Source: JANSWY01 sp965228955
GTDB taxonomy: Bacteria > Bacteroidota > Bacteroidia > Cytophagales > Cyclobacteriaceae
Length of the DNA stretch: 64,000 nucleotides
Direction: 5' to 3'
Assembly (NCBI GenBank): GCA_965228955.1
Contig: OZ245848.1
Location: 2,108,001-2,172,000, forward strand
This document shows positions 62,926 through 64,000 of the stretch, piece after piece. How positions within the stretch are numbered: the first letter of the stretch is position 1; each line of letters opens with the position of its first letter. The position numbers were made by a program, and so were the translations under genes. Under the pieces are notes generated by a model that saw only the letters and a program-made list of their open reading frames with translations, was not told the origin of the DNA and searched no databases.

Positions 62926-63597
62926 ATGATAAATGCAGTTTTAGCGGACGACCATGAGATTGTAAGAAAAGGAATAAAGATTCTTCTGGAAGATGATGGA
63001 CACATTAATGTTGTGGCAGAAGCATCTGATGGATTTGAAGCGATCAGAAAAGTGGATGAATTAAAACCAGATTTACTGATAACAGACATCAGAATGCCAG
63101 AGATGGATGGGCTTCAGACTACTCAAAAAGTAAGATCTTCTTATCCTGATATCAAAATACTTGTATTGAGTATGCATGATGATGAAGATTATATACTTAA
63201 ATCTGCGGAATTTGGTGCGGATGGATATTTGTTGAAGGATACCAGTAAGCCTGAGTTCATTAAGGCAATTGATACGGTGATGTCTGGCCAAAAGTACTTT
63301 AGTGGTGACATTTCTAACATCCTTGTTAATTCATATCTTAATTTTAAAGGTGGATCCAGTGGTAGTGAATCAGGCACTCAGGTTGAAAGTATTTTGACTA
63401 AAAGAGAAAGGCAAATTCTATCATTGATTTATAATGGTGTCTCCAATAAAGAAATCGCTGAACAACTTGGCAAAAGTGTAAGAACAGTTGAAACACACCG
63501 ATTCAATATCATGAAAAAACTGGAAGTAAAGAATATTGCTGAATTACTTAGAAAAATAGACAATGACCCAACTTTAAAGCAAGCTATTAATATTTAA
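62926..63597 (+). CDS. NarL/FixJ-type response regulator
   Basis: 223 residues. Receiver 1-120 with D8-D9-H10, phospho-acceptor D54 (LITDIRMPEMDG) and LLKDTS; LuxR-type HTH about 158-220 (LTKRERQILSLIYNGVSNKE, then TVETHRFNIMKKL). It is coded 19 bp after the NarX-like kinase and is its partner. Likely binding sites are the TACGTA elements upstream of nirB. Confidence 0.95.
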   Translation: MINAVLADDHEIVRKGIKILLEDDGHINVVAEASDGFEAIRKVDELKPDLLITDIRMPEMDGLQTTQKVRSSYPDIKILVLSMHDDEDYILKSAEFGADGYLLKDTSKPEFIKAIDTVMSGQKYFSGDISNILVNSYLNFKGGSSGSESGTQVESILTKRERQILSLIYNGVSNKEIAEQLGKSVRTVETHRFNIMKKLEVKNIAELLRKIDNDPTLKQAINI

Positions 63598-63606
63598 TCC
63601 TCAACC

Positions 63607-64000
63607 ATGACCGGAGTAAAAGCAGATTGCAGCACATGTAAAAACAGCACTTGTCTTATCAAAAAGAACTATTTGTCAGAAAAGGCGAAACATCATACCG
63701 ATAAGAAGGTGACTATCGCCTGCAAAAAAGGGCAGAACTTCATTATTGAAGGAGCGCCGGTACATGGTTTGTTTTTTGTGTACAAAGGGAAAGCAAAAGT
63801 CGCCAAGACTGGAATCAATGGCAGAGAGCAGATTGTAAGGTTTGTTGGAGATGGTGAAATAATAGGTCATCGGGGATTTGGGGGAGGACAGTTCTATCAG
63901 ATTAATGCAGTAGCACTGGAACATACAGTTTTGTGTAATTTTTCAAATGATACAATGAAATCAATGTTGAAGGAAGTTCCTGAATTGACATATGATTTTA
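63607..64000 (+). CDS. Crp/Fnr-family transcriptional regulator, 5' part
   Basis: Incomplete: the window ends after 131 codons. The N-terminus has C8xxC11xxxxC16 (DCSTCKNSTC), then a cyclic-nucleotide-binding-type beta-roll (FIIEGAPVHGLFFVYKGKAKV, then IIGHRGFG). Cys near the N-terminus in this spacing suggests an FNR-like iron-sulfur sensor of oxygen or nitric oxide, but a fourth ligand and the HTH lie beyond the edge. It begins 9 bp after the NarL-type gene, so it belongs to the nitrite-control operon. Confidence 0.85.
   Translation, partial: MTGVKADCSTCKNSTCLIKKNYLSEKAKHHTDKKVTIACKKGQNFIIEGAPVHGLFFVYKGKAKVAKTGINGREQIVRFVGDGEIIGHRGFGGGQFYQINAVALEHTVLCNFSNDTMKSMLKEVPELTYDF

Overview
The window is a chromosomal segment of a member of the Bacteroidota, most likely an aerobic, free-living (probably marine) Cytophagales-type bacterium. 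The DNA is AT-rich. Where a core promoter can be read it has the Bacteroidota form (TTG/TTTG, about 18-21 bp, TAnnTTTG). One protein carries a clear type IX secretion (T9SS) C-terminal sorting domain and a second has a possible one. LytTR regulators, TPR/YYY sensors, SusD-free lipoproteins and proteins typical of the phylum (DUF6495, DUF559, a choice-of-anchor B protein) recur. I see no rRNA, tRNA, CRISPR array, insertion sequence or prophage.

Layout. 1-5.3 kb: tail of an ABC permease, a secreted protein, a Kv-like K+ channel with a zinc-ribbon tail, an SNF-family Na+ symporter and a conserved unknown. 5.3-10.5 kb: a long acyl-CoA dehydrogenase with two copies of a palindromic operator, a LytS/LytTR two-component pair, an M23 peptidase and IPP isomerase. 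10.5-19.1 kb (minus strand): SDR, epimerase, tail-fibre-like surface protein, VWA lipoprotein and SMC. 19.1-29.3 kb: M61 peptidase, LytTR regulator, an unusual subtilase, citrate synthase, prohibitin, FKBP and a TPR protein. 29.4-29.9 kb: a DUF559 nuclease-like gene framed by inverted repeats. 30-43 kb: TyrS, S41 peptidase, a GCS2-CBS/aspartoacylase-like gene pair, MsrA, DUF763, Rieske lipoprotein, TPR histidine kinase, an ECF41-like sigma factor and a fatty-acid desaturase. 43-57 kb: solitary ParA, a YYY-type sensor without a kinase, MBL hydrolase, T9SS cargo protein, cyclophilin, stand-alone receivers, MaoC and a DsbA/FrnE protein.

56.7-64 kb is the most coherent system. Siroheme synthesis genes (Met8/SirC-like plus cobA, minus strand) diverge from nirB-nirD (NADH nitrite reductase), followed by a NarX-like nitrate/nitrite-sensing kinase, a NarL-like regulator and a Crp/Fnr-family regulator with a cysteine-rich N-terminus that runs off the window. 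The 138-bp divergent promoter region holds four TACGTA cores, two of which form a perfect 16-bp palindrome. This looks like a self-regulated nitrite assimilation or respiration regulon in which cofactor, enzyme and control genes are grouped.

Other signals of interest: a palindrome (TTATGCATGCATAA) shared by the acyl-CoA dehydrogenase and subtilase promoters; two intergenic arrays of perfect 7-bp tandem repeats with different units; a subtilase whose oxyanion-hole Asn and post-Ser Pro are replaced; a composition break that runs from the end of a TPR gene into the DUF559 element; and an unusually high density of signalling genes (ten two-component-type proteins).
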